Both the position numbers and the translations under genes were made by a program. Shown piece after piece: positions 37,088 to 45,167 of a stretch of 64,000 nt of DNA. This DNA is from Armatimonadetes bacterium Uphvl-Ar2 (GTDB lineage: Bacteria; Armatimonadota; Fimbriimonadia; Fimbriimonadales; Fimbriimonadaceae). The first letter of the stretch is position 1. Every line of letters starts with the position of its first letter. Below the pieces are notes generated by a model. That model worked only from the letters and a program-made list of their open reading frames with translations. It made no database searches and was not told the DNA's origin. The stretch lies in assembly GCA_002162095.1 (NCBI GenBank), contig CP021424.1, positions 1,984,001 through 2,048,000 on the forward strand. Reading direction: 5' to 3'.

Positions 37088-38098
37088 GTGTGGACCGACG
37101 CTGAGTTTCTGGAAGGTTTCCGCTACCCCTTGTTAGCCGGGGTGGTGGCGATGCTCGGCACCCTCATTTTCACACCATTGGTGCGGCGTTTTGCTATCCG
37201 GCAAGGGGCGGTGGATGACCCGAGCCGCGACGCGCGCCGCGTGCACACCGAGCCCATTCCGCGCTGGGGCGGTATTGCCATTTACGGCGGCATTGTGCTG
37301 GCGCTGGCCACGGTGTTGCCCTTTGCCTATCCGTTCACGCCGTTCCCCTTCTATCTCATTGGCCTGATTCTGCTAGGTGGGGTGCTGGTGGCTTTCGGGG
37401 CCATTGATGACCTCAAATCCTTCAGTGCCAAGTGGCAGCTCCTGGCCCTGCTTATCATTGGTGTCGCGATTCAGTTTGTTTATGACCCGATTGGCCGGGT
37501 GACCGTGCAGGGGATGGAGTGGCCGCCGATTGGTGATGGCTTCTGGATGGATTTCGGCTGGTGGGGCGTGCCGCTCACGGCCGCCTACATCTTTGTGGTG
37601 ACCAAGACCATGGACACCATTGACGGCGTGGATGGCCTGGCGGCGGGCATTGCCTGCATTGCCGCGGGCACCCTGGCCGTAATTGCTAAGTACGAAGACC
37701 AACCCCGAGTGGCGCTGATTGCGGCGGCGGTGGCGGGCTCGTGCGTCGGCTTCTTGCGCTACAACTTCAACCCGGCCAAGATCTTTATGGGTACGGGCGG
37801 GGCGCAGCTCCTTGGCTTCCTTTTGGCTTGTCTCAGCGTGGTAGGCGCCCTCAAGACGGCGGCCGCCCTGGCCCTGTTCATCCCGGTTTTGGTGTTTGGC
37901 GTGCCGCTGATTGACGCGGTGACGGTGACGATCCGACGCCTGCTGGCCGGGCAACCCATCACCCAAGCCGACAAGCGCCACCTGCACCACCAGCTGCTGG
38001 CCAAGGGCCTTAACCAGCGCCAAACCGTGCTGGTGCTTTACACTGTAACCATTGTGTTGTGCGGCCTGCTTTTGACCATGGTGAGATGGCGTGGATAA
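37088..38098 (+). CDS. Undecaprenyl-phosphate sugar-1-phosphate transferase (WecA/TagO type)
   Basis: Multi-pass membrane enzyme that moves a sugar phosphate, usually GlcNAc-1-P, from UDP-sugar to undecaprenyl phosphate, starting synthesis of a surface polymer. The 336-residue protein has VDDPSRDARRVHTEPIPRWGGIAIYGG near the start, GAIDDLKSFSAKWQL with the Mg-binding Asp pair, TMDTIDGVDGLAAGIA, and a C-terminal cytoplasmic DKRHLHHQLLAKGL. About ten helices are evident. GTG 37088 follows 12 bases after the dCMP deaminase. Pairing with wecB points to a ManNAc- or GlcNAc-containing polymer. Confidence 0.92.
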   Translation: MWTDAEFLEGFRYPLLAGVVAMLGTLIFTPLVRRFAIRQGAVDDPSRDARRVHTEPIPRWGGIAIYGGIVLALATVLPFAYPFTPFPFYLIGLILLGGVLVAFGAIDDLKSFSAKWQLLALLIIGVAIQFVYDPIGRVTVQGMEWPPIGDGFWMDFGWWGVPLTAAYIFVVTKTMDTIDGVDGLAAGIACIAAGTLAVIAKYEDQPRVALIAAAVAGSCVGFLRYNFNPAKIFMGTGGAQLLGFLLACLSVVGALKTAAALALFIPVLVFGVPLIDAVTVTIRRLLAGQPITQADKRHLHHQLLAKGLNQRQTVLVLYTVTIVLCGLLLTMVRWRG

Positions 38099-39200
38099 GC
38101 CGCGCGTGATCTTTGTGGTGGGCACCCGCCCGGACGCCATCAAGAGCGCGCCGGTGGTGCGCCGTTTCCGGCAAGACCCGGAGATCGAGACCATCTTGCT
38201 CAGCACCGGGCAGCACCGCGAGATGCTGGCGCAGGCATTGGGGGCGTTCGATTTGGCCCCCGATGAAGACCTCGGCATTATGACGCCGGGGCAGTCCCTC
38301 GCCCGCATTACCAGTCGGGCGCTAGAAGGGATTGACTCGGTCATCGAGCGAGTGCAGCCGCACATGGTGTTCGCGCAGGGCGACACCACCACCACCTTTG
38401 TGGCGGGGTTGGCGGCGTTCTACCGGCAGGTGCCATTCGGTCACATTGAGGCCGGGCTGCGCACGGACACAGTGGACAATCCGTTCCCGGAAGAGTTCAA
38501 CCGCCGCACCCTGGGCTTGTTTGCCGCGCAGCATTACGCGCCCACGTCTTGGTCCGCCGATAACCTCCGCCGCGAGGGTGTGCCCAACAACCGCATTTTT
38601 GTGACCGGCAACACCGGCATCGATGCTGTCATGCACATCGCGGAACAGCCCGGCGAGGTGCCTGACGTGCCCGAAAACGGCCGCATCATCTTGATGACCA
38701 CCCACCGGCGCGAAAATTGGGGCGAACCCCAGGCCAACATCGCCCGGGCCGCGCGGCGTTTACTGGACGATTTCCCGGATACGCACCTATTGGTGGCCAT
38801 GCACCGCAACCCGATCGTGCGGGACACGCTGGTGCCCCTGCTGGGTGACCACCCCCGTGCCCACCTAATAGAGCCGCCTGATTACGGCCCGTTTGTGCGC
38901 CTAATGCGCCGCGTGGACCTCATCCTTACCGATAGCGGCGGGGTGCAAGAAGAAGCCCCCACCTTTGGCAAGCCGGTGCTGGTGCTGCGCGACACCACGG
39001 AGCGCCCCGAAGGCGTGGACGCCGGCACCGCCCGCCTGGTGGGCACGGATGAGCAAGCCGTCTACGGCGCGGCGGCGGAACTACTATCCAACCCGGCGGC
39101 CTACCAAGCGATGGCGCAGGCCGTGTCCCCCTATGGCGACGGCAAGGCCAGTGACCGCATTTGGGCGGCCGCCCGCGAGTTCCTGAAGCTAGGCTCATGA
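38091..39200 (+). CDS. wecB: UDP-N-acetylglucosamine 2-epimerase (non-hydrolysing)
   Basis: Cytoplasmic enzyme interconverting UDP-GlcNAc and UDP-ManNAc. The 369-residue protein has VGTRPDAIKSAPVVRRF, QHREML, FVAGLAAFYRQVPFGHIEAGLRT, the conserved FPEEFNRR, TTHRRENWG, and LTDSGGVQEEAPTFGKPVLVLRDTTERPEGVDAGTARLVG near the C-terminus. GTG 38091 overlaps the WecA-type gene by eight bases. Together they supply lipid-linked amino-sugar precursors. Confidence 0.95.
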   Translation: MDKPRVIFVVGTRPDAIKSAPVVRRFRQDPEIETILLSTGQHREMLAQALGAFDLAPDEDLGIMTPGQSLARITSRALEGIDSVIERVQPHMVFAQGDTTTTFVAGLAAFYRQVPFGHIEAGLRTDTVDNPFPEEFNRRTLGLFAAQHYAPTSWSADNLRREGVPNNRIFVTGNTGIDAVMHIAEQPGEVPDVPENGRIILMTTHRRENWGEPQANIARAARRLLDDFPDTHLLVAMHRNPIVRDTLVPLLGDHPRAHLIEPPDYGPFVRLMRRVDLILTDSGGVQEEAPTFGKPVLVLRDTTERPEGVDAGTARLVGTDEQAVYGAAAELLSNPAAYQAMAQAVSPYGDGKASDRIWAAAREFLKLGS

Positions 39201-40021
39201 CAATCCTGCAGGCCATTGTGTTGGGGCTGGTGCAGGGCCTCACCGAGTTCTTGCCCATCAGCAGCAGTGGCCACTTGTATCTGGTGCCCGTGCTCTCGGG
39301 CTGGCAGGATCCGGGCGCGGGGTTCACCGCCGTCATCCAGCTCGGCACCATCCTCGCGGTGTTTTTGTATTTCGGGCGCGACCTGGGGCGCGTGTTTATG
39401 GGCTGGCTGCGCGGCCTGCGGGGTGGGGAAGCCGCCCGCACCCACGAAGCCCGCATGGGTTGGGCGATTGCCCTGGGCACGGTGCCGATTGCGCTGGCGG
39501 GCTTGGCGTTCGAGAAGTCGATTGACACGCATCTGCGCACCCCGTGGGTGGTCGGCGGTTCGTTGATTGCTTTCGCTTTGGTGATGGGCTTGGCCGAACG
39601 GGTGGGTCGCCAAGAGCGCAAGTGGGAAGACCTGACCCTGCGCGATGGCCTGACCATGGGGCTGTGGCAGTGCCTGGCGCTGGTGCCGGGCAGCAGCCGC
39701 AGCGGCTGTACCATCACGGGCGGCCTCTTTGGGGGGATTGACCGGGCGACGGCGGCGCGGTTTTCGTTTTTGCTGAGCGTGCCGGCGATTTTGGCCAGCG
39801 GCCTCTATAAGCTCTATAAGGAGCGGGCTGACCTGCTGGGCGGCGGGATGATGCCGACCCTAGTGGCCACGGTGGTGGCCTTTGTCAGCGGCTACGCGGC
39901 CATCGCGTTCCTCATGAAGTTCTTGCAGAGCCGCAGCACCTGGGTGTTTGTGTGGTACCGCGTGGCACTGGGCTTGGTGGTGCTGGGCTTGGCGTTCTCG
40001 GGCCGGCTGGGAGGCGTGTGA
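39197..40021 (+). CDS. uppP: Undecaprenyl-diphosphatase UppP (BacA)
   Basis: Membrane phosphatase that recycles undecaprenyl pyrophosphate to the monophosphate carrier. The 274-residue protein has the family motifs GLVQGLTEFLPISSSGHL (catalytic Glu) and LVPGSSRSGCTITGGL with several helices. ATG 39197 overlaps the wecB stop (ATGA). Its position after wecA-wecB makes functional sense, as lipid carrier is freed by polymer export. High expression of this family gives bacitracin tolerance. Confidence 0.95.
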   Translation: MTILQAIVLGLVQGLTEFLPISSSGHLYLVPVLSGWQDPGAGFTAVIQLGTILAVFLYFGRDLGRVFMGWLRGLRGGEAARTHEARMGWAIALGTVPIALAGLAFEKSIDTHLRTPWVVGGSLIAFALVMGLAERVGRQERKWEDLTLRDGLTMGLWQCLALVPGSSRSGCTITGGLFGGIDRATAARFSFLLSVPAILASGLYKLYKERADLLGGGMMPTLVATVVAFVSGYAAIAFLMKFLQSRSTWVFVWYRVALGLVVLGLAFSGRLGGV

Positions 40022-40620
40022 GCATGGGGTTCCGGCGGCGCGAACCCGTAATGAACCCGACCGCGATGGTGGTGGGGCTGGGCAACCCCGGCCCGCAGTA
40101 CGCGCACACCCGCCACAACGTGGGCTTTGATTTAATCGAACTGCTGGCCGAGCGGCACAAGGTGCGCGTGCGGGAAAGCGGTTCGCGGGCGCTGTTCGGC
40201 ATCGGCATGGTGGCGGGGGAGCCCGTGGTGCTGGTGAAGCCGCTGACCTTTATGAACCGGAGCGGGGAAGCCGTGGGGCCGCTGGCCAAGCGGTGGGGCA
40301 TCGCGCCGGAGCGCATCATGGTGGTGGCCGATGACTTGGACTTGCCGCTGGCGGCGGTGCGGGTGCGGAGCAAGGGCGGCAGCGGGGGCCACAATGGCCA
40401 CAAGAGCCTGGTACAGGCGCTGGGGACGCAGGAATACCCGCGCATCCGGATTGGCATTGGGCGCGGGGAACAGGACACCGTGGAGCACGTGCTGGACAAG
40501 TTTCACCCCGATGAGCGGCGGGATGTGCAGCAGGCGCTGGCCCGCACGGCGGACGCGGTGGAGTGTTGGCTGCGCGACGGCATGGAAGCGGCGATGAACC
40601 GCTTCAATGGGTCGGGTTAG
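40018..40620 (+). CDS. pth: Peptidyl-tRNA hydrolase
   Basis: Releases tRNA from stalled peptidyl-tRNA. The 200-residue protein has VGLGNPGPQYAHTRHNVGFD (catalytic His in RHNVG), KPLTFMNRSGEAV, DDLDLPLAAVRVRSKGGSGGHNGHKSL and RIRIGIGRG. GTG 40018 overlaps the uppP stop and has GGGAGG five bases upstream; ATG 40024 and ATG 40051 are in-frame alternatives, the last giving the usual family start. The stop codon overlaps that of the convergent paralogue B gene. Confidence 0.95.
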   Translation: MSMGFRRREPVMNPTAMVVGLGNPGPQYAHTRHNVGFDLIELLAERHKVRVRESGSRALFGIGMVAGEPVVLVKPLTFMNRSGEAVGPLAKRWGIAPERIMVVADDLDLPLAAVRVRSKGGSGGHNGHKSLVQALGTQEYPRIRIGIGRGEQDTVEHVLDKFHPDERRDVQQALARTADAVECWLRDGMEAAMNRFNGSG

Positions 40621-41840
40621 TTGCCGGTTTTGGGGGCGGGCCGTGGCTTGGGGTAGCTCATGCTAAAGCCTCCGTTTGGATAGTCCGCTCCTTTCTCATA
40701 GCCACTGAGCCTCATCGTAAGATGGCGATCTAAGGTGATAACCGTATCCGGACTAGGCTTCTGCCCTTCCATGAAATCCCACATCTTGGCGGTCCCAGGA
40801 AAGTCTTGTTGGAGTTGCCCCCAGGTGAGGGTCTGCCCGGCTTCAGCCATATCCGCCAGCTTCTTAAACTCCTCGCTAGAATCTTGACCAAGCCTATCGA
40901 AGATATCCTCGAAGGCTTCGGAGTGCTTGTCCACTTCCGCCGCGTAATCCCCCACAAACATGGGCTCAACTTCATGGTACTTCTTCAGGGCTTCTGCTAG
41001 TGCATACGAATCCCACCGGCCCTTGACAAACACCTGTTCATCGCGAAGTCGGCGGTCGGGGATGATCCAGATGCCCGCTTCTTCAAACAGCCGAATCCCT
41101 ATGTCCTGTAAGGTCACCAACTTGCCCTCCTTGTAGTCAATCGTGACGCTCTTAGGCTGTCTCGGTGCTGAAACAAACGGAGGAACAGGTATTGGAGAAA
41201 GCGAAGCCTTCTCATCCAATTGTTTCATAACCGGATGTGAAGCAATTGACATTGGCACAAAGTTATTGGCGGGTGAGTTCAAAGTAAGCTGGACCGTACC
41301 AATCAGTTGAGTCTGATACTTAACATCTTCCTTGAGGAGCACGCCGAAGCCGCCCGACATGCTACCGGTCCAACTGGATAAGAGGGCTTGACCACGGGCA
41401 TCCAATCTTCCGGCGGGAACTCCTTGAGTGAGTGCTTCAATTTCTTCCTCGGACTTACCGGCCAACCAGGCATACATCCAGTGACTCTTGCTCGCCGTTC
41501 CAAACAGTGCACTAGACCGAGTTCGACATAGAACATAACCGCCTGGGATGGCTACAATCTTACGCCCCTCGGCGGTTGCCCACAGGCTCAAATAATCCAA
41601 AGGAATGGGAATGACGGGATCGATCCTTTCTACATCTCCATTCATTGAGTAATCTCCCGATGGCACACCAATCCAGAGTGCGTCGAGGAGAAGCGGGTGC
41701 TCGATCGCCGAGAAGAAAGCCTGCCACCTCTTTTCTTCCGACGGCAACTTACTTGCAGGATCATCCTGCGCCTTCACCCCGGAACTGAGGACCAACAGGC
41801 AACCAAGTGCAGCAAAAGCGGAGGCAATTCCCCGTCGCAT
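40617..41840 (-). CDS. Unknown secreted protein, paralogue B of a three-member family
   Basis: A 407-residue protein with signal peptide MRRGIASAFAALGCLLVLSSGVKAQ. It shares with its neighbour (paralogue C) the element F-x-x-I-E-x-P-x-L-L-D near residue 45, PLP/PIPLDYLSLWA, IPGGYVL, a Pro-rich linker, and the C-terminal GKLVTLQDIGIRLFEEAGI, QVFVKGRWDSYALAEAL, and EAGQTLTWGQLQQDFP. The more distant paralogue A keeps the same order. No catalytic residues stand out. ATG 41840 lies in a 20-bp element repeated upstream of paralogue C. Function unknown; the shared C-terminal module may be STN-like. Confidence 0.82.
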   Translation of the reverse strand: MRRGIASAFAALGCLLVLSSGVKAQDDPASKLPSEEKRWQAFFSAIEHPLLLDALWIGVPSGDYSMNGDVERIDPVIPIPLDYLSLWATAEGRKIVAIPGGYVLCRTRSSALFGTASKSHWMYAWLAGKSEEEIEALTQGVPAGRLDARGQALLSSWTGSMSGGFGVLLKEDVKYQTQLIGTVQLTLNSPANNFVPMSIASHPVMKQLDEKASLSPIPVPPFVSAPRQPKSVTIDYKEGKLVTLQDIGIRLFEEAGIWIIPDRRLRDEQVFVKGRWDSYALAEALKKYHEVEPMFVGDYAAEVDKHSEAFEDIFDRLGQDSSEEFKKLADMAEAGQTLTWGQLQQDFPGTAKMWDFMEGQKPSPDTVITLDRHLTMRLSGYEKGADYPNGGFSMSYPKPRPAPKTGN

Positions 41841-41891
41841 GGCCGAAGCATGGCACAAGTCGCCTCCCATCTACAAGTCCGCTCGGTCAGG

Positions 41892-43106
41892 CTAAGAACC
41901 GGGGCGCGGTGGAAGGGCAGGCTTATGCGAGTGCGAATAAAATGCGCCACCCATGTATCGATTGTCCTGGTCTCGCCCAAAGACCTTCATCCCAACACCC
42001 CGCTCTAGTCGAACTTGTGTTTGGGGACTTGGAGCACTGTCGCCAGTTAAGTCCCATTCCTCCGCAATCTTGGGGAAGTCGCGCTTCAACTGCTCCCAAG
42101 TCAGGCTTTGTCCAGATTCTGCTAGGGCGGCCAGTTTCCGAAAGTCATCCTCTCCTGAATTGGCCACCTTGTCAAAGGTGCTCTCGAAAACCGATGCAAA
42201 CATCGAGTACTGATCTTCAAACTCAACCGCGACCAGCGGCTCCGATTCATGGTAGCGCCGGATCGCTTCTATGAGTGCGTAGGAATCCCACGTCCCCTTA
42301 ATGAAGATGGGGTCATTTGTGTGGCGAGGATCGTAACGAAGCAAAATGCGAGCCTCGTCGTACATCTGGCGAGCGAGATGATAGATCGAAGTCAGTTGAC
42401 CTTTACCAAACTCCAAGGGAATGCTCTTGGGATTCAAAGGCGGCGGGGTGTAGGGAGGCAAGGGCGAGGGAGGGAAGTCATTCTTTACTTGTGTTTCTTG
42501 CGGCACGGCATGAGAAGAAACTTCTCTTCTTGAAGAATCTCCGTTCGGCAAAGTCACTTCCAGTGTGATGCTCGCCGCAAGCTGAGTGGTCATTCGGCCT
42601 TGAGGGTTCATCATTTCGGCGAAGCCGCCCGGAAAACTGCCTGATGCCCGGTTCATCACAGCACGGCCGCGGGAATCCAAACTATGAAGCGGTGCGCCGG
42701 CAGTCAGTAGCTCGGCTTGTGACTGATCGAGAGAGTTGATCCACTGAAGAATCCAAAACTGCGGCAGCGTAGATCCAAATTCGTTGCTGACAATCGTATG
42801 GTGGAAAACGTATCCACCGGGAAGCCCAATGACGCGCCGCCCTACTGATTGTGCCCACAAGCCAATGTGACTTGGGGGAAGTGGCAACGGATCATCGTTC
42901 CGTTCGGCAATCTGAGGGTTCGCTGTTATGGGAGGTGTAAGCCCCTTCGTATCCAACAGAATGGGTTGCTCGATGAGGGAGAAACCAACCTGCCATGCCT
43001 GCTCATCTTTCTTGAACTGCTCTAAGTCCTGTGGTCGACTGTAACCAGCGCAGGCAATAAGCCAACAACCAAGGCTGCAGATTATAGACGCCGGTACTCG
43101 AACCAT
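41892..43106 (-). CDS. Unknown secreted protein, paralogue C of a three-member family
   Basis: A 404-residue protein with a signal peptide (MVRVPASIICSLGCWLIACAG) and no clear lipobox consensus, although Cys lies near the cleavage region. Shared landmarks with B: FSLIEQPILLD, PLPPSHIGLWAQ, LPGGYVF, SGSFPGGFAEMM, a Pro-rich linker (PPSPLPPYTPPPLNP), GQLTSIYHLARQMYDEA, PIFIKGTWDSYALIEAI, and ESGQSLTWEQLKRDFPKIAEEW. B and C are a tandem duplication, 51 bp apart. AT-richer than flanking genes. Function unknown. Confidence 0.82.
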   Translation of the reverse strand: MVRVPASIICSLGCWLIACAGYSRPQDLEQFKKDEQAWQVGFSLIEQPILLDTKGLTPPITANPQIAERNDDPLPLPPSHIGLWAQSVGRRVIGLPGGYVFHHTIVSNEFGSTLPQFWILQWINSLDQSQAELLTAGAPLHSLDSRGRAVMNRASGSFPGGFAEMMNPQGRMTTQLAASITLEVTLPNGDSSRREVSSHAVPQETQVKNDFPPSPLPPYTPPPLNPKSIPLEFGKGQLTSIYHLARQMYDEARILLRYDPRHTNDPIFIKGTWDSYALIEAIRRYHESEPLVAVEFEDQYSMFASVFESTFDKVANSGEDDFRKLAALAESGQSLTWEQLKRDFPKIAEEWDLTGDSAPSPQTQVRLERGVGMKVFGRDQDNRYMGGAFYSHSHKPALPPRPGS

Positions 43107-43166
43107 GGCCAAAGCATGGCACACCCCGCCCCCGCACATCAAGAAGCCAGTCCTGACAGAACGTGC

Positions 43167-43535
43167 TTAGTGCACGCTAAAGCGCGACGCGGATTTAAGG
43201 GCGTATGGCGTTTGCGGGTTCAGCACGCGCAGGGAGTCCACTCCCCAGGAGTTCAGCGTCTCTTCGCTGCACGCGTAATCCAGGAACACCTCGTGCCCAT
43301 CCTTGGTGCGGGCGGCGCAGGGCACCCCCACGGCGGTGCGCAGCAGAACGTAGCCGCGCGGCGGGATCACCGCTTCTTCTCGAAAAACGTGCCACACCCG
43401 GCCGGTGCCGGCCTCGCCGCCGACGGCAAGGATGGTGTAGCCGGCGAGATAGACCTTGAGGGCGCCCTGGTTTTGCAAGAGCACGGCCTCATCGTCATGT
43501 CCCGTCCCTGGATCAACGCCGATGATTCGTAGCAA
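43167..43535 (-). CDS. Small lamin-tail-domain-like protein
   Basis: A 122-residue protein. The segment DEAVLLQNQGALKVYLAGYTILAVGGEAG through EEAVIPPRGYVLLRTAVG follows the lamin-tail (LTD) pattern: E-x-V-x-L-x-N-x-G, L-x-G-Y/W-x-L, then L/I-x-P-x-x-x-V-x-L. The family forms Ig-like beta sandwiches, often in secreted or nuclease-associated proteins. TTG 43535 is chosen because GGAGG lies eight bases upstream; no signal peptide is seen. It is the last gene of the minus-strand unit from the matrixin. The LTD assignment rests on pattern only. Confidence 0.68.
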   Translation of the reverse strand: MLRIIGVDPGTGHDDEAVLLQNQGALKVYLAGYTILAVGGEAGTGRVWHVFREEAVIPPRGYVLLRTAVGVPCAARTKDGHEVFLDYACSEETLNSWGVDSLRVLNPQTPYALKSASRFSVH

Positions 43536-43568
43536 GAATAGTGCCTCCAAGTTAGAGGACGGAGCAAA

Positions 43569-44018
43569 TCACCGGGATGATTCGCCTGTTGAAAACTCTT
43601 GCTCAACTTCTTTGGCCACGGCGTCCATCAGCTTCGCCAAACGGTTGATATCCGCCTCGCTCAGCGCGCGCTGCACCAGCACTTCAAACTGGTCCACTTC
43701 CTTCAGGGCCGCCTTCAGCACCTTGGTGGCGGGGGTGGTGAGGCTCAGCACCTTCACGCGGCGGTCGGTGGCGCTGGCCGATTGCTGGATCCAGCCCTTC
43801 TTGACTAGCGCGAACACCGCTTCGCTCAAGGTGGCGGCGGAGATGCCCAGGCGGCGGGCAATTTCTACCTGCGAAGCTGACTTGCCCGCGCTCTGCACGG
43901 CCGCCAAAAGCTGGAACGTGGTGAAAGACAGGCCGTGCCGCGCAAAGCGGGGTTCCAGCCACGACGCCTGCAAGTCGTAGAGCAGTCCGATGCGGACACC
44001 AATGGATTCCTGAGCCAC
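43569..44018 (-). CDS. MarR-family transcriptional regulator
   Basis: A 149-residue winged-helix regulator. SASQVEIARRLGISAATLSEAVFALVKKGWIQQSASATDRRVKVLSLT is the DNA-binding helix-turn-helix and wing, with the conserved D-R-R of MarR proteins. Flanking helices form the dimer interface. GTG 44018 is the start. It lies between the 72-residue protein and the LTD-like gene, so it may regulate its own unit in response to a small molecule. The ligand is unknown. Confidence 0.92.
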   Translation of the reverse strand: MAQESIGVRIGLLYDLQASWLEPRFARHGLSFTTFQLLAAVQSAGKSASQVEIARRLGISAATLSEAVFALVKKGWIQQSASATDRRVKVLSLTTPATKVLKAALKEVDQFEVLVQRALSEADINRLAKLMDAVAKEVEQEFSTGESSR

Positions 44019-44063
44019 ACGGTCAGGATACCGAATGGTTATGCGTCTTTGCCGGGCCGCTCG

Positions 44064-44282
44064 TTAGACCCGCACATCGAGGGCGGTCCGCACGAGCGAT
44101 GAGACCCGTTCGAGCCTTCGGCTCGTCTCGAGAGATATCTGAGCCGCTTCATGTCGCTTGGCCAGGGACTCGTAGGTATGGCCGGCAATGTCCGCACGGC
44201 TGACGCTGAGATTCACTTGGGATTCAAGTCGCCGTAACTGGGCCAATGTGTTGAGCATTGACATCGTTCCGACTGGTAACAC
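44064..44282 (-). CDS. Small helical protein of unknown function
   Basis: A 72-residue, almost wholly helical protein with frequent Leu, Arg, Glu and Ser. GTG 44282 has AAAGGAG nine bases upstream; two in-frame ATG codons follow within eight residues. There is no signal peptide, membrane helix or known motif. It sits between the matrixin (28 bases upstream) and MarR genes on the same strand. The strong ribosome-binding site is the main reason to call it real. Confidence 0.55.
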   Translation of the reverse strand: MLPVGTMSMLNTLAQLRRLESQVNLSVSRADIAGHTYESLAKRHEAAQISLETSRRLERVSSLVRTALDVRV

Positions 44283-44310
44283 GGTTTTTTACTCCTTTAG
44301 GTTTGCGTTC

Positions 44311-45096
44311 TCACTTTGCTTGACTCTCCACTACCGCGATCTTTCCATGATCGTGGGGCGAAGTTTGGCGGTGTTCTTGCGGGAGTTGACGGCGACCAGC
44401 AGTCGTCGTCTGCCGACTGAGTTGTAAATTGACTAGACTTAACTTATCTCTTACCATACGGCGGAGACCCGTGACAGCCGCCACTTCGGCGGGGGTCGGC
44501 GCCCCCACGGGCTTGCCGCGCTCCAGCGGCCCCATCAGCGGGCCAAGGTCGCCACAGTCGTCCAGCCCCAGCAGGTGCCCCAGTTCGTGCATCACCACAT
44601 CCACCTGTTCGGAGCGGGTGAGCGGGCTGCCCGGCGGCTGCGTGGCCACGTAAATCGTGCCCTTGATGCCGACCTCGTGGCGGGTGGTGTTCCACCGGAA
44701 CTCCTTGCGCATCTTGATCAGCCCCAGGGTGTGGCTGCCTTCTGCGGGCACCTGCGGCACCCACTTGACGATGACCTGCGGATTCTCGCGCATCGAAACT
44801 AACCGAATGGGGGAATCGCCTTCCAGCGCTTGGTTCCAGCCCTGCGCGGCCTCGCGGACAATGGCGGTGCGCTCGGCGTGGTCGCCTTCAATGCCAATGG
44901 TGACCCCGTCGCTATAGAGCGTGCCCTTCATCAGAGCCAGCGCCATTTGGTACTGGCCGTCTTGCACCGCGCGCTCGGATTGCTCGAAGGTTTCGTGCAC
45001 CTGGGGGAGCAAAAGCGGGGAGAGCTGCGTGATGGCCAGGCTGGACAACAGCAGCAAAGAGCAACCGCCCAACCAGATCCGGGGGTGTGCGCGCAT
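44311..45096 (-). CDS. Matrixin-like zinc metalloprotease, membrane anchored or exported
   Basis: A 261-residue protein with an N-terminal hydrophobic segment (IWLGGCSLLLLSSLAITQL) that is a signal anchor or signal peptide. The catalytic motif is HELGHLLGLDD, the H-E-x-x-H-x-x-G-x-x-D of matrixins/archaemetzincin-like proteases, with a nearby Met in LGPLMGPLERG that may be the Met-turn. AAQGWNQALEGDSPIRLV is the common upstream helix-strand of secreted matrixins. The tail after residue 220 is polar. It begins a minus-strand unit with the 72-residue protein, MarR and LTD genes. Substrate unknown. Confidence 0.87.
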   Translation of the reverse strand: MRAHPRIWLGGCSLLLLSSLAITQLSPLLLPQVHETFEQSERAVQDGQYQMALALMKGTLYSDGVTIGIEGDHAERTAIVREAAQGWNQALEGDSPIRLVSMRENPQVIVKWVPQVPAEGSHTLGLIKMRKEFRWNTTRHEVGIKGTIYVATQPPGSPLTRSEQVDVVMHELGHLLGLDDCGDLGPLMGPLERGKPVGAPTPAEVAAVTGLRRMVRDKLSLVNLQLSRQTTTAGRRQLPQEHRQTSPHDHGKIAVVESQAK

Positions 45097-45167
45097 GGCG
45101 AGTTTGTTCCGCCTTTGGTCGCCCCGTGCCCCCTAGAGCAATACCAGGTTCAAAACAACTTGGTAGC

